A stretch of 59,204 nt of DNA. Source: CAZEHS01 sp964511875. Lineage in GTDB: Bacteria; Bacillota; Clostridia; Peptostreptococcales; Acidaminobacteraceae. The translations under genes and the position numbers were made by a program. Below are positions 8,329 through 17,720 of the stretch, one piece after another. The notes under the pieces are model-generated. The model saw nothing but the letters and a program-made list of their open reading frames with translations, searched no databases and was not told the DNA's origin. Each line of letters opens with the position of its first letter. Positions within the stretch are counted from its first letter, which is position 1. Where the stretch lies: positions 1-59,204 of the forward strand of contig CAZEHS010000007.1 of assembly GCA_964511875.1 (NCBI GenBank), given 5' to 3'.

Positions 8329-9210
8329 ATGAAAATGCAGCTTAAGGCCGACCTCGCATTACTGCTAGTCACAGTAGGCTGGGGGGCTTCTTTCATACTG
8401 ACGAAAAACGCATTGGCAGACCTGCCTACTTTCAACTTTCTCGCCATTCGATTCTTACTGGCATTCGTTATCGGTCTTGGACTTTTTTCCAGCCGCCTGA
8501 AGAACCTTAACCGAAGAACACTCATTTCAAGCGGAATTGTCGGGTCCGTGCTGTTTGCCGGCTATGCCCTTCAAACCATTGGTCTTCATTTCACAACGAC
8601 ATCGAAATCTGCCTTCATCACTGGATTTTCGGTCGTTCTCGTACCGCTGATAACCGCTCTGTTTCTTAGAAAACGTCCGGAAACTCCCGCTGTCATCGGT
8701 TCTGCGATGGCCTTGATCGGCATTGGAATGCTGACCCTTGACGGGAACCTTACAGTGAATATCGGGGATACACTGACTATGATCGCCGCAATCGGCTTCG
8801 CTCTTCACATCATCGCCGTGGGTCATTTCACCAGCGGATGCGACTCTTTGATGCTTGGCGTATTTCAAATAGGCGTGGTAGGCTTCCTAAGTCTCCTGAC
8901 GTCCCTGATTGTGGAAACGCCAGTCATTCCGGGCATGGGACCAGTCTGGATCAACATCCTGCTGCTAAGCGTTTTCTGCACAGCCGGAGCCTTCATAGTA
9001 CAAAGCGTAGCTCAACAGTATACCACCGCTACGCATACCGCCTTGATCTATAGCGGCGAACCGGTATTCGCTGCGATCTTCGGCTATTTCATAATGGGAG
9101 AAGTTCTCTCAGCCCAGGGTCTTATCGGAGCTGCGCTGATTCTTGGAGGCATGCTTGCTGCCGAGCTGGACCTGAAGGCGCTATTCTATAAGAAGTCAAA
9201 TGTAGCTTGA
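8329..9210 (+). CDS. EamA/DMT-family drug or metabolite exporter
   Basis: A 293-residue inner-membrane protein with about ten hydrophobic helices in two EamA repeats (about residues 8-138 and 150-285). The first repeat begins with LLLVTVGWGASFILTK and the second ends with YSGEPVFAAIFGYFIMGE, both typical of the 10-TMS drug/metabolite transporter group. These proteins usually export amino acids, metabolites or drugs by proton antiport. The ATG at 8329 has AAGGAGG seven bases upstream; in-frame codons before it overlap the promoter. It stands alone on the plus strand between two terminated units. Substrate unknown. Confidence 0.92.
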   Translation: MKMQLKADLALLLVTVGWGASFILTKNALADLPTFNFLAIRFLLAFVIGLGLFSSRLKNLNRRTLISSGIVGSVLFAGYALQTIGLHFTTTSKSAFITGFSVVLVPLITALFLRKRPETPAVIGSAMALIGIGMLTLDGNLTVNIGDTLTMIAAIGFALHIIAVGHFTSGCDSLMLGVFQIGVVGFLSLLTSLIVETPVIPGMGPVWINILLLSVFCTAGAFIVQSVAQQYTTATHTALIYSGEPVFAAIFGYFIMGEVLSAQGLIGAALILGGMLAAELDLKALFYKKSNVA

Positions 9211-9236
9211 CGGGAACCACGTCGTCCAACAAAACC

Positions 9237-9281
9237 AAAACGCCCTGTCTGAAAGGTACACTCCTTTCAGACAGGGCGTTT
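9237..9281. terminator. Bidirectional terminator between EamA gene and engB
   Basis: A stem of about 16 base pairs (AACGCCCTGTCTGAAAG with its complement) is flanked by A-rich and T-rich tracts. It serves the converging plus-strand transporter and minus-strand engB-lon unit. Confidence 0.88.
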
Positions 9282-9282
9282 C

Positions 9283-9909
9283 TTATTCCGGCTGCTGCCT
9301 CTCGAAACGGACAGTCAGACCTGCTTCTTCAAAACGCTTGTTGAAATGATCCCAAAGCTGGTATTTACCACGCCTGTCCTCAGAGGACACTGCCATGATG
9401 AAGCCGTCCGAGGTGGCTCCCAAGGTCTTTCGGATCATGGACAGCTGCTTTTGAACCTGGGATTTCGGTATCTTATCCAGCTTAGTGGCTACAACCATCC
9501 CCTGGTATCCGTAATGCCTGATCCATTCATACATCTGGATATCTTGTGCTGTAGGCTCGTGACGGATATCCACCAATAGCACTACGTCAAGTAGGTTTTC
9601 CCGATCCATAAGGTACGGTTCGATAAGCCCGCTCCAGAAGCTCTGCATGTTCTTCCCAACTTTCGCATAGCCATATCCGGGAAGATCAACAAAACGCGCC
9701 CCCCCGTTAAGCTCATAAAAGTTGATGGTACGTGTCTTTCCCGGTGTGCCGCTAACCCGGGCAAAACTCTTTCTGTTCATGAGCATGTTGAGAAGTGAAC
9801 TCTTACCGACATTGGATCGTCCGGCAAAGGCAAACTCCGGCAAATCAGCAGGTGGAAATTGGTCCTTGCGACCAGCAGTCATCACCAGATCACACTTGCT
9901 TATTTTCAT
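9283..9909 (-). CDS. engB: Ribosome biogenesis GTPase EngB (YsxC/YihA)
   Basis: A 208-residue circularly ordinary (G1-G5) small GTPase needed for assembly of the 50S subunit. G1 is GRSNVGKSSL (about residue 30), G3 is DLPGYGYAKV (about residue 75) and G4 is TKLDK (about residue 142). The length and the FEEAGL C-terminus fit the family. The ATG at 9909 has a GGGAGA site and overlaps the last 20 bases of lon, which implies coupled translation; the longer in-frame extension lies inside lon and is not used. The lon-engB order is common in Firmicutes. Confidence 0.97.
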   Translation of the reverse strand: MKISKCDLVMTAGRKDQFPPADLPEFAFAGRSNVGKSSLLNMLMNRKSFARVSGTPGKTRTINFYELNGGARFVDLPGYGYAKVGKNMQSFWSGLIEPYLMDRENLLDVVLLVDIRHEPTAQDIQMYEWIRHYGYQGMVVATKLDKIPKSQVQKQLSMIRKTLGATSDGFIMAVSSEDRRGKYQLWDHFNKRFEEAGLTVRFERQQPE

Positions 9910-12250
9910 TCCGAATCTCCCGCACGTTGCCAACCAGAGCCTGGTCCAACACCTCATCCATGGAGCTGACTACCACGAATTCGATGGCTTTTTTCACTTC
10001 ATCAGGAATATCCTCTAAATCCTTCTCGTTCTCTTTTGGAATCAGGATCTTGGTGACCCCTGCCCGTTTGCCCGCAAGTGATTTCTCTTTCAGGCCACCG
10101 ATAGGAAGCACCCGTCCCCGCAGAGTGATTTCACCGGTCATCGCTACCTCATGACGTACGGCTAACCCTGTGAGCGCAGAGGTTACTGCTGTTGCCATCG
10201 TGATCCCTGCAGAAGGGCCATCCTTGGGGATCGCACCTTCAGGTATGTGGATATGGATATCGATATTCTTGTGGAAATCCTCATCAATGTGGAATTCATC
10301 GGCTTTAGCGCGGATGTAGCTCAGACCGGCCCGGGCAGATTCCTTCATGACATCTCCCATTTGACCTGTCAGCACCAGTTTACCGGAGCCTTTCATCGGC
10401 GTTACTTCTATCTGAAGGGTTTCGCCTCCAACGCTGGTCCAAGCCAATCCTGTTGCGATACCCACTTCATCGTGCTTGTTGGCCTCATCGTAGTGATATT
10501 TCGCGATTCCCAGGAACTTATCCAGATTGGTACGGGTTACACGAACCGAAGCCACCTTGCCTTCAACCAGACGCATGGCCGATTTCCGACAGACTGCCGC
10601 AATCTTCCGCTCAAGCTCACGTACGCCGGATTCCCGGGTATAGTTGTTGATGATCCGTGAGATGACCTCGTCAGGCAGCTGCATCTGTTTTTCCTTGATT
10701 CCATGTTCTTTCATCTGCTTGGTCACCAGATACCGTTTTGCTATCTGGAGCTTTTCCAGCTCAGTATACCCGGCGACCTCGATGACTTCCATCCGGTCCA
10801 GAAGAGCACGGGGAATACCACTGAGGCTGTTGGCCGTGGTCACGAACATGACCTTGGACAGATCAAAGGCGATTTCAAGATAGTGATCCTTGAACTCCTT
10901 GTTCTGTTCTGGATCCAATACCTCCAGTAAAGCAGAGGCTGGGTCACCACGGAAATCGCTGTTCAGCTTATCTATTTCATCGAGCAGGAAAACCGGGTTC
11001 TTCGATTTAGCTTCCTTGATGGCGGATATGATCCGTCCCGGAATGGCACCGATGTACGTTCGTCGGTGTCCGCGAATTTCAGCTTCATCACGCACGCCCC
11101 CTAATGACATCCGAACGAATTTTCGGTTGAGTGAACGGGCGATGCTTCGCGCGATGGAGGTCTTTCCGACACCTGGAGGGCCGACAAGACAGATTATCGG
11201 GCCTTTCATGCTCTTTGTGAGCTGACGGATCGCCAGATATTCAAGAACCCGTTCCTTTACATCCTTAAGACCATAATGGTCTTCTTCAAGGATTTTACGG
11301 GCCTTCTTGATATCAAGGACATCCTTCGTCTCATTATTCCATGGCAGATCCAGAATCCAGGTGATATAGGAGCGGATAACGCCTCCCTCGGCTGAAGCAG
11401 GAGCCATACGGGCCATCCGCTCAATCTCTTTCATCACCTTTTCCTTCACGTCCGCAGGCATCTTCAGCTTAGCCAGTCTATCCTGGAATTCCTGGATTTC
11501 ATCGTCGTAATCGTAGTCTTCTCCAAGCTCCTCTTTGATGGCCTTCATCTGTTCCTTCAGATAGTACTCCTTCTGAAGGCGATTAATCTGGCCACGGACC
11601 TTTTCATTGATTTCCTTCTCGACTTCCAGAATTTCAATTTCAGTCAACAGTATCTGATAAATAAGCTCCAGTCGTGCCTTTTCGTCAAACGCCTCTATGA
11701 TCGCCTGTTTCTGATCTGTCTTAAGGACCAGATGCGAAGCCACCGTATCAGCAAAACGGCCGGGCTCATCAATGGTGGTAACAGATACCAGTACATCCGG
11801 AGATATGCGGTTGGAAACATTCACATAGGTTTCAAAGGCAGTGACCACCCCGCGCATGAGGGCTTCCACTTCCCTGGATTTATCTGCTTTCATTTCGATG
11901 TAGCGTTCGACATGCACATTGAAGTAAGGTTCCTCATGGAGATACTCAAGGACCTTTCCCCGAGCAACCCCTTCAACCAGGACCCTTATGGCATCCCCAG
12001 GCAGCTTCAGCATCTGCTTGACCTTGCATATGGTGCCTATCTCATAAAAATCTTCCTTTTCAGGCAGGTCGATATCGACATCCCTCTGGGTTGTCAGAAA
12101 GATCATCTGATCCCGCATCATCGCTTCTTCCAAAGCCTTGATGGATTTTTCGCGGCCCACGTCGAAATGCAGGACCATATATGGGAAAACCGAGAGGCCT
12201 CTCAAGGGAATCAGGGGCAGCTCAAGCATTCCAATTTTCAAAGTTGTCAT
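9890..12250 (-). CDS. lon: ATP-dependent protease La (Lon)
   Basis: A 786-residue cytoplasmic AAA+ serine protease that degrades damaged and regulatory proteins. The N-terminal substrate-binding domain begins LPLIPLRGLSVFPYMVLHF, as in Lon proteins. Walker A is GPPGVGKTS (about residue 355) and Walker B precedes LLDEIDKL. The protease domain carries the catalytic Ser in PKDGPSAGITMATA (about residue 680) and the catalytic Lys in EKSLAGKRAGV. The ATG at 12250 has AGGAGG upstream; a GTG six codons earlier overlaps that site. The gene follows clpX with an 88-base gap and overlaps engB. Confidence 0.98.
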   Translation of the reverse strand: MTTLKIGMLELPLIPLRGLSVFPYMVLHFDVGREKSIKALEEAMMRDQMIFLTTQRDVDIDLPEKEDFYEIGTICKVKQMLKLPGDAIRVLVEGVARGKVLEYLHEEPYFNVHVERYIEMKADKSREVEALMRGVVTAFETYVNVSNRISPDVLVSVTTIDEPGRFADTVASHLVLKTDQKQAIIEAFDEKARLELIYQILLTEIEILEVEKEINEKVRGQINRLQKEYYLKEQMKAIKEELGEDYDYDDEIQEFQDRLAKLKMPADVKEKVMKEIERMARMAPASAEGGVIRSYITWILDLPWNNETKDVLDIKKARKILEEDHYGLKDVKERVLEYLAIRQLTKSMKGPIICLVGPPGVGKTSIARSIARSLNRKFVRMSLGGVRDEAEIRGHRRTYIGAIPGRIISAIKEAKSKNPVFLLDEIDKLNSDFRGDPASALLEVLDPEQNKEFKDHYLEIAFDLSKVMFVTTANSLSGIPRALLDRMEVIEVAGYTELEKLQIAKRYLVTKQMKEHGIKEKQMQLPDEVISRIINNYTRESGVRELERKIAAVCRKSAMRLVEGKVASVRVTRTNLDKFLGIAKYHYDEANKHDEVGIATGLAWTSVGGETLQIEVTPMKGSGKLVLTGQMGDVMKESARAGLSYIRAKADEFHIDEDFHKNIDIHIHIPEGAIPKDGPSAGITMATAVTSALTGLAVRHEVAMTGEITLRGRVLPIGGLKEKSLAGKRAGVTKILIPKENEKDLEDIPDEVKKAIEFVVVSSMDEVLDQALVGNVREIRNENKQV

Positions 12251-12310
12251 TAAAGTCCCTCCTTTCACACGATTTATCGCTTCATCTGATTAACGGCATC
12301 CTGTCATGGA

Positions 12311-12334
12311 GACAGCAAGCTTGCGCTTGCTGTC
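12311..12334 (-). other. Hairpin between clpX and lon
   Basis: GACAGCAAGC, a four-base loop and its perfect complement form a 10-base-pair stem just after the clpX stop codon. No T-tract follows on the minus strand, so it is more likely an mRNA-processing or 3'-end-stabilising hairpin than a full terminator. Confidence 0.5.
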
Positions 12335-12338
12335 GGTG

Positions 12339-13616
12339 TCAGGATGCAGACTCTTCGCTCTTGTCTTTTTGTTTTTTTCGGGGTGTATCGGATAAAAGGA
12401 GTGTCGGAATCTGATTCTTTTCAACAGATTCCCTGGTTACGATGACCTTGCGGACATCACCCCGTGAGGGCAGATCATACATGATCTCCATCATCAGGTT
12501 CTCCACGATTGTTCGGAGTCCACGGGCGCCGGTTTTTCGTTCATTCGCCATTTTAGCGATGGCAATCAGACTATCCGGTTCGAATTCCAGTTCCGCTCCA
12601 TCCATCTCGAACAGATGCCGATACTGTTTCACCAAAGCATTTTTTGGTTCCACAAGGATCTGCACCATGGCTTCCTCGGTAAGTTCATTCAGAGCAACTA
12701 CGACAGGAACACGGCCTACGAACTCTGGAATCAAGCCGTACCGTAGAAGATCCTGAGTTTCAATCTTACTCAGCAGTTCGCCGATTCCCATCTCTTTCTT
12801 CGTCTGTATGGGAGCACCAAAGCCCATGGCTTTCTGCCCGATCCGTTTCTGTATGATCTTATCCACGCCGTCAAAGGCACCGCCGCAGATGAACAGGATA
12901 TTGCTTGTATCGATCTGCAGGAATTCCTGATGGGGGTGCTTACGTCCGCCCTGAGGCGGCACACTGGCTACAGTCCCCTCCAATATCTTAAGTAGAGCCT
13001 GCTGAACCCCTTCCCCGCTGACGTCACGGGTGATGGATGGGTTATCGGTCTTGCGGGAGATCTTATCGATCTCATCGATGTATATGATACCCCGTTCAGC
13101 TTTTTCGATATCGTAGTCCGCTGCCTGGATGAGCTTCAGAAGGATATTCTCCACATCTTCCCCAACATAGCCCGCTTCAGTCAGGGATGTTGCATCCGCA
13201 ATTGCAAACGGTACATTGAGCACTTTTGCCAATGTCTGTGCAAGAAGGGTTTTACCGGAGCCAGTCGGACCCAGCATCAGGATGTTGCTTTTCTGAAGCT
13301 CAATCTCATCCTTCTTCGGTTTTCCGCGGTTAATCCGCTTGTAATGGTTATATACAGCAACCGCCAGGGTTTTTTTCGCTTTTTCCTGACCGATGACGTA
13401 CTGGTCCAGGGTTTCCTTTATTTCTGCCGGCTTGGGAAGCTCTGTCTTGTGGATGTCCATGGATTCTTTAAGTTCCTCATGGATGATTTCCTGGCACAGC
13501 TCCACACATTCATCACAGATATAAACGTTCGGCCCTGCAATCAATCGCTTGACCTGATCCTGGTATTTACCGCAAAATGAGCATTTCAATTGTTTTCTTT
13601 CATCAAACTTAGACAT
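12339..13616 (-). CDS. clpX: ATP-dependent Clp protease ATP-binding subunit ClpX
   Basis: A 425-residue AAA+ unfoldase that feeds substrates to ClpP. The N-terminal zinc-binding domain has the four Cys in CSFCG and CDECVELC (residues about 12-41). Walker A is GPTGSGKTLLA (about residue 117), Walker B lies before YIDEIDKISRK (about residue 180), and the GERGIIYIDE-ISRK and SGEGVQQALLK (pore-proximal) segments are typical. A C-terminal Lys/Glu-rich tail follows. It lies 30 bases downstream of clpP and is probably co-transcribed with it. ClpX uses an RRH-type pore loop in other bacteria; I did not verify it here residue by residue. Confidence 0.98.
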   Translation of the reverse strand: MSKFDERKQLKCSFCGKYQDQVKRLIAGPNVYICDECVELCQEIIHEELKESMDIHKTELPKPAEIKETLDQYVIGQEKAKKTLAVAVYNHYKRINRGKPKKDEIELQKSNILMLGPTGSGKTLLAQTLAKVLNVPFAIADATSLTEAGYVGEDVENILLKLIQAADYDIEKAERGIIYIDEIDKISRKTDNPSITRDVSGEGVQQALLKILEGTVASVPPQGGRKHPHQEFLQIDTSNILFICGGAFDGVDKIIQKRIGQKAMGFGAPIQTKKEMGIGELLSKIETQDLLRYGLIPEFVGRVPVVVALNELTEEAMVQILVEPKNALVKQYRHLFEMDGAELEFEPDSLIAIAKMANERKTGARGLRTIVENLMMEIMYDLPSRGDVRKVIVTRESVEKNQIPTLLLSDTPRKKQKDKSEESAS

Positions 13617-13646
13617 GCCATCACCTCTTTATGGAACCGTATCCTG

Positions 13647-14234
13647 CTACTTTTGTCTGGAAGTCAGTATTTCATCAATGAGCCCGTATGCTACTGCATC
13701 CTCAGATGACAGGAAGTTATCTCTATCAGTGTCTTTTTCTATGCGTTCCAGAGGCTGTCCGGTCCGTTCGCTCAGGATCTTGTTTAGGGTATCCCGCAGT
13801 CTCAGGATCCGCTCCGCATGGATCTTGATGTCTGACGCCTGTCCGCGTGTTCCGCCGAGAGGCTGATGAATCATTATTTCCGAGTTCGGGAGAGCATAAC
13901 GTTTCCCCTTTGCACCGGCCGCCAGGAGGAATGACCCCATGCTTGCTGCCATACCGATACAAATTGTGGATACATCCGGACGGATATACTGCATCGTGTC
14001 ATAGATGGCCATTCCAGCTGTGATTGATCCTCCGGGACTGTTGATGTACAGACTGATATCCTTCTCCGGATCGTCGGCTTCCAGGAACAGAAGTTGGGCC
14101 ACTATCAAACTGGCTGTGACATCATTCACCTCGTCACCGAGGATGATGATCCGGTCCTTAAGCAGCCGTGAGTAAATATCGTAAGACCGCTCACCGCGGT
14201 TGGTTTGCTCGACAACTATTGGTACTAATGCCAT
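13647..14234 (-). CDS. clpP: ATP-dependent Clp protease proteolytic subunit ClpP
   Basis: A 195-residue serine protease subunit that assembles into the barrel capped by ClpX. The catalytic triad is visible: Ser98 in GMAASMGSF, His123 in EIMIHQPLG and Asp172 in DTDRDNF. The N-terminal LVPIVVEQTNRGERSYDIYS is the family signature. The ATG at 14234 has a GAAGGTG site. A 42-residue in-frame extension upstream has no ribosome site and no family similarity, so I excluded it. The gene lies between tig and clpX, the classic order. Confidence 0.98.
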   Translation of the reverse strand: MALVPIVVEQTNRGERSYDIYSRLLKDRIIILGDEVNDVTASLIVAQLLFLEADDPEKDISLYINSPGGSITAGMAIYDTMQYIRPDVSTICIGMAASMGSFLLAAGAKGKRYALPNSEIMIHQPLGGTRGQASDIKIHAERILRLRDTLNKILSERTGQPLERIEKDTDRDNFLSSEDAVAYGLIDEILTSRQK

Positions 14235-14341
14235 CAGTATCACACCTTCCCTTTTAAAATTAATACCCCAAGGAACACCAATTGACGCATAAATCCTTTG
14301 TAAATCTTCTAAATATGCTCCATCCTCAAATATCAAAACAT

Positions 14342-14379
14342 CCGGCAAGCTTTCCCTCAAATGGGAAAGCCATGCCGGC
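14342..14379 (-). terminator. Hairpin downstream of tig
   Basis: CCGGCA-GCTTTCCC pairs with GGGAAAGC-TGCCGG (about 14 base pairs with one internal mismatch) just after the tig stop codon. The following tract is TGTTTTGATATTT, so termination may be partial, letting tig transcripts read into clpP. Confidence 0.6.
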
Positions 14380-14390
14380 TATGGGGTTAA

Positions 14391-15677
14391 TTACTTGATG
14401 ACTGCCTGTTCCGTAAGGAAATCTACAGTTTTTCTGGAGAGAATCATGTCTTTCAGATAAGCGTAATTGTCTTTGGCGAAAGACTTCCTGATTTTATCCA
14501 CCGTAGTTTTCTGTGATTCTGCAAGCAGCTCAAGCTCCTTTTCCACCTCTTCATCGGAGGTCTCAATTCCTTGAGCCTTGCAGACAGCTTCAACTGTCAA
14601 AGACGTTTTGACCCGTCGCAGAGCGTCTTCCTGCATTTGGGCTCTGAGATCCTGGATTGTGGATCCTGAAAACTGCAGGTACTTTTCGATATCCAAACCC
14701 TGATAGCGGAGCTGGTAATCGAAATCACGGAGCATATCGTTGATTTCGCTTTCGATCATGACCTGAGGAATGTCCATCTCTGACTTGTCCACCAATGCCA
14801 TCACCACTTTGTCCCGCTGCTCGTTCTTGGCTTTTGTGGCGCTGGTTTCTTCCAACCGCTTGCGGATGTCAGCTTTCAGCTCCTCCAGCGTATCGAACTC
14901 ACTGGTGTCCTTGGCGAATTCATCATCAAGCGCAGGCATTTCCTTAGCCTTGATTCCTTTGACTGTGACCAGGAACTTCGCTTCTTTGCCGGCCAGTTCA
15001 TCGGAGTGATATTCTTCCGGGAATGTAACGTTTACGGTCACTTCTTCGTTAAGCGGCGCTCCGATCAGCTGTTCTTCGAATCCAGGGATGAACCGATTGG
15101 ATCCAACTACCAGAGTCTGGTTCTCGGCTGTGCCGCCTTCGAACTGATGGTCACCGACAAAGCCGGAATAATCGATCGTCAGCGTGTCACCATCCAGCAC
15201 GGTACGGTCTTCGACAGTAACCATGCGGGCATTCATATCCCTGCTTCGTTCAAGCTCAGCTTCCACTTCTTCATCAGTGACTTCGAAGCTCACTTTTTCA
15301 ACTTCCGCACCCAGGTATTCCCCAAGAACGACATCCGGTTTGACTGTGACTGTCGCTGTTACGACGAGATCTTTTCCCTTGCCTACATCTTCAATATCCA
15401 GGTCAGGGCGATCAACCGGTTCGAGTGAAAATTGATCCAGTGCAGCTGCGTATGGCTCAGGCACAACCACATTGATGGCCTCTTCAAAGAATACTCCTTC
15501 GCCGAAATTCTTTTCAATCAATTGCTGCGGCGTTTTGCCTTTTCTGAATCCAGGAAGGTTGTATTTCCCGCGTTCCTTGATGTAAGCCTTCTGAATGCCT
15601 TTTTCGAATGTATCCGCATCGATTGTAAGCTTCAGCACTACCTGATTGCCTTCTTTTTTAATCATTTCCGCTGTCAT
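14391..15677 (-). CDS. tig: Trigger factor (ribosome-associated chaperone and prolyl isomerase)
   Basis: A 428-residue chaperone that binds the ribosome exit tunnel and assists nascent chains. The ribosome-binding segment is in the N-terminal domain (GFRKGKTPQQLIEKNFGEGV, about residues 43-62, including the GFRKGK signature). The FKBP-like isomerase domain spans about 160-245 (GDTLTIDYSGFVGD). The C-terminal helical chaperone arms follow. The ATG at 15677 has GGAGG 11 bases upstream; the in-frame ATG further upstream overlaps that GGAGG. It is the first gene of the tig-clpP-clpX-lon-engB block. Confidence 0.97.
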   Translation of the reverse strand: MTAEMIKKEGNQVVLKLTIDADTFEKGIQKAYIKERGKYNLPGFRKGKTPQQLIEKNFGEGVFFEEAINVVVPEPYAAALDQFSLEPVDRPDLDIEDVGKGKDLVVTATVTVKPDVVLGEYLGAEVEKVSFEVTDEEVEAELERSRDMNARMVTVEDRTVLDGDTLTIDYSGFVGDHQFEGGTAENQTLVVGSNRFIPGFEEQLIGAPLNEEVTVNVTFPEEYHSDELAGKEAKFLVTVKGIKAKEMPALDDEFAKDTSEFDTLEELKADIRKRLEETSATKAKNEQRDKVVMALVDKSEMDIPQVMIESEINDMLRDFDYQLRYQGLDIEKYLQFSGSTIQDLRAQMQEDALRRVKTSLTVEAVCKAQGIETSDEEVEKELELLAESQKTTVDKIRKSFAKDNYAYLKDMILSRKTVDFLTEQAVIK

Positions 15678-15734
15678 GTTCAGATGTTCCTCCATTGTAT
15701 GTGAATTACTTAGATTCCCAGACCCTATCAATCC

Positions 15735-15763
15735 ATTATAGCAAAACTATGAATCCCCATCAA
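15735..15763 (-). promoter_or_regulatory. Sigma-A promoter of tig
   Basis: On the minus strand: TTGATG, 17 bases, TATAAT, about 58 bases before the tig start codon. One of the strongest promoters in the window. Confidence 0.82.
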
Positions 15764-15836
15764 CGGGATATTAACCAATGGTATCTTAACGCAAACATTC
15801 CTTATTGTAAAGGACTTTGTGAAAAATGGCATGATT

Positions 15837-16484
15837 CTATTCTTCATCATGAAAGTCCTGTATCTTCAAAGCTGTCAAAACCCGTCTGATCAGATCTGAA
15901 TCATGACCCTTACCATAAAGCCAAGCCCCCAGACGACCGGAATACTGGTCAGGATAGCGGTTTTGAAGCTCCTTCATTTTCTTCCTGGAAAGCATGAGTA
16001 CCCTTTCAAAAATTTCAGGATCACTGGATTTATCCTTCAGGACCCGTTCAGCTTCCTCTTTGGAAAATCCACGCCTGCTCAGAATCTGTCGTACCTGGTG
16101 GATCCCTTTGTGTTTCATGAGGGATTCAACAGTGTCCTCCAGCAGGATTTCTTCCTCAATGAGTCCCTTTTCCTGTATCCAGGCCAGTGTTCGAGCCGCC
16201 TGTTCCTCGGTGAACCCTTTCCTTATCAGAATTCCAGTCAGCTCCGCTGCAGTCCGTCCCCTGGCTGCGAGACTGCGCAGGGCGAATTCCCGGGCTTCGG
16301 TCGCTTCCGACAGGTTGATTTCCGTCTCATAGGCCTGTTCATCAAGAATCATTCCTACCCTCAGACCCACCCGCTTCAACGTGCCGCTGTGAACCAGCCA
16401 AATCCTGCCTGAGTCCAATGTGACCCGGTAGCGCACGACCGCTTCGCGGACCCCTTGGATATCCTCTATAACCGCCAATGTCAT
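15837..16484 (-). CDS. recX: Regulatory protein RecX
   Basis: A 215-residue protein matching the RecX family, which modulates RecA filament growth and activity. It is built of repeated three-helix units, visible as the repeats ALRSLAARGRTAAELTGILIRKGF (here ARGRTAAELTGILIRKGF, about residues 75-92) and RQILSRRGFSKEEAERVL (about residue 133). A longer N-terminal beta-rich stretch (residues 1-60), common in Firmicute RecX, precedes them. Its ATG overlaps the stop of rtcB as ATGA, so it is translationally coupled. recA is not in the window. Confidence 0.9.
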   Translation of the reverse strand: MTLAVIEDIQGVREAVVRYRVTLDSGRIWLVHSGTLKRVGLRVGMILDEQAYETEINLSEATEAREFALRSLAARGRTAAELTGILIRKGFTEEQAARTLAWIQEKGLIEEEILLEDTVESLMKHKGIHQVRQILSRRGFSKEEAERVLKDKSSDPEIFERVLMLSRKKMKELQNRYPDQYSGRLGAWLYGKGHDSDLIRRVLTALKIQDFHDEE

Positions 16485-17692
16485 CCTTTCACCACCAATA
16501 CCGATTTCAAGACCTTTACAGGTCGTATCAGATCCTTCTGATTTTCCATGACTGCGTAAATATCCTTATACACGAATCGGGATTCATCCACCAATCCGTC
16601 CCGGTCCGGTGTCCCTACCTGTACACCCAGAGATTCAAGGTCCTGAAATACCCTTTCCTTCTGAATTTCTTTCAGCGCCTGACGCCTGCTGATATGTCGG
16701 CCTGCTCCATGTGAGCAGGAATTGAAGGATTCTGCATTTCCCAGGCCCTCCACTATGAAGGATGACGAACCCATGGCCCCTGGAATGATTCCAAGTTCTC
16801 CCTTTCCCACCTTGATTGCACCCTTGCGATGGACCCATACATCTTCTCCATAATGGGTTTCCAATGCGGCATAATTGTGGTGCACGTTGAGTTCGCTGAT
16901 TACTTGCGTACCCGGGAACGTTTCTGTCAAAATCCTTTGGATCGTTTCCATCATGAGCCTCCTGTTTTCCCGTGCGAACAGGAGGGCAACCTCCATCCAT
17001 TCAAGATAGGCCCTGCCGCTTTCAGAATCCACAGGCATGAATGCCAGCTGGTTACGCACATGCGTTTGCCAGCCGTTTTTTTTCGAGATGACTTTCGCTT
17101 TTTCATTGAAGTAATTCGCAATCTTCAGACCGATGTTACGACTGCCGGAATGGACCATCAGGCAGATTTTTCCCAGATCGTCCTCCTGGATTTCAATGAA
17201 GTGGTTCCCGGAACCCAATGTTCCTATTTGAAACAGCACATCCTCCAGTTCCTTAAATAGGACGAAATGCTGTTTTAAGCTTGCAGAGTTTTCTTTTAGA
17301 AACGCCTCAATCAGCGGTGCATTCTGTTTCTTATCCTGATGCCGGAATCCCAGGGGAATCCGCTGCATCACCTGTTCGATCAGTTTCTGGCCTATCTGCG
17401 GTGTAAGCGCTTCACGGGACAGACTGGTTTCCGAAAAACAGATGCCGCAGCCGATATCAACGCCTACCGCATTTGGAACAACGATCCCTTTCATTGCCGC
17501 AACGCCGCCAATGGGCATTCCATAGCCCGGATGGGTATCAGGCATAAGCGCAACCCACTTATGCAGAAAAGGGATATTCGCCAGATTCACGGCCTGGGTA
17601 AGACATACCGGTTCCAATTGGTCAGGATCCGCCAGCCATACCTTGATCGGATGCAGGTGCTTCTCCGGGTTGTTGATAACAAACACGACCAT
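16481..17692 (-). CDS. rtcB: RNA ligase RtcB (RNA-splicing ligase, short form)
   Basis: A 403-residue GTP- and Mn-dependent ligase that joins 2',3'-cyclic phosphate and 5'-OH RNA ends. Metal-binding and active-site motifs are present: GVDIGCGICF (metal Cys, about residue 80), HSGSRNIG (about residue 183), ELNVHHNYA (about residue 278) and SCSHGAGRHISR, whose His is the guanylylated residue. The length of about 400 fits the shorter bacterial form. No rtcA or archease gene is nearby. The start is ambiguous between GTG at 17695 and ATG at 17692; I chose ATG. Neighbours suggest a housekeeping repair or RNA-damage operon. Confidence 0.95.
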   Translation of the reverse strand: MVVFVINNPEKHLHPIKVWLADPDQLEPVCLTQAVNLANIPFLHKWVALMPDTHPGYGMPIGGVAAMKGIVVPNAVGVDIGCGICFSETSLSREALTPQIGQKLIEQVMQRIPLGFRHQDKKQNAPLIEAFLKENSASLKQHFVLFKELEDVLFQIGTLGSGNHFIEIQEDDLGKICLMVHSGSRNIGLKIANYFNEKAKVISKKNGWQTHVRNQLAFMPVDSESGRAYLEWMEVALLFARENRRLMMETIQRILTETFPGTQVISELNVHHNYAALETHYGEDVWVHRKGAIKVGKGELGIIPGAMGSSSFIVEGLGNAESFNSCSHGAGRHISRRQALKEIQKERVFQDLESLGVQVGTPDRDGLVDESRFVYKDIYAVMENQKDLIRPVKVLKSVLVVKG

Positions 17693-17720
17693 CACCGCCT
17701 TGCCCGCTCGTAACGCTCAC

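Noticed and set aside
14235..14360. N-terminal extension of ClpP by 42 residues
   Set aside because: No ribosome site and no similarity to ClpP; the ATG at 14234 gives the normal length with the triad at the usual positions.
13617..14390. CtsR or CIRCE operator before clpP or clpX
   Set aside because: I looked for the GGTCAAA heptad repeats and the CIRCE palindrome and did not see them.
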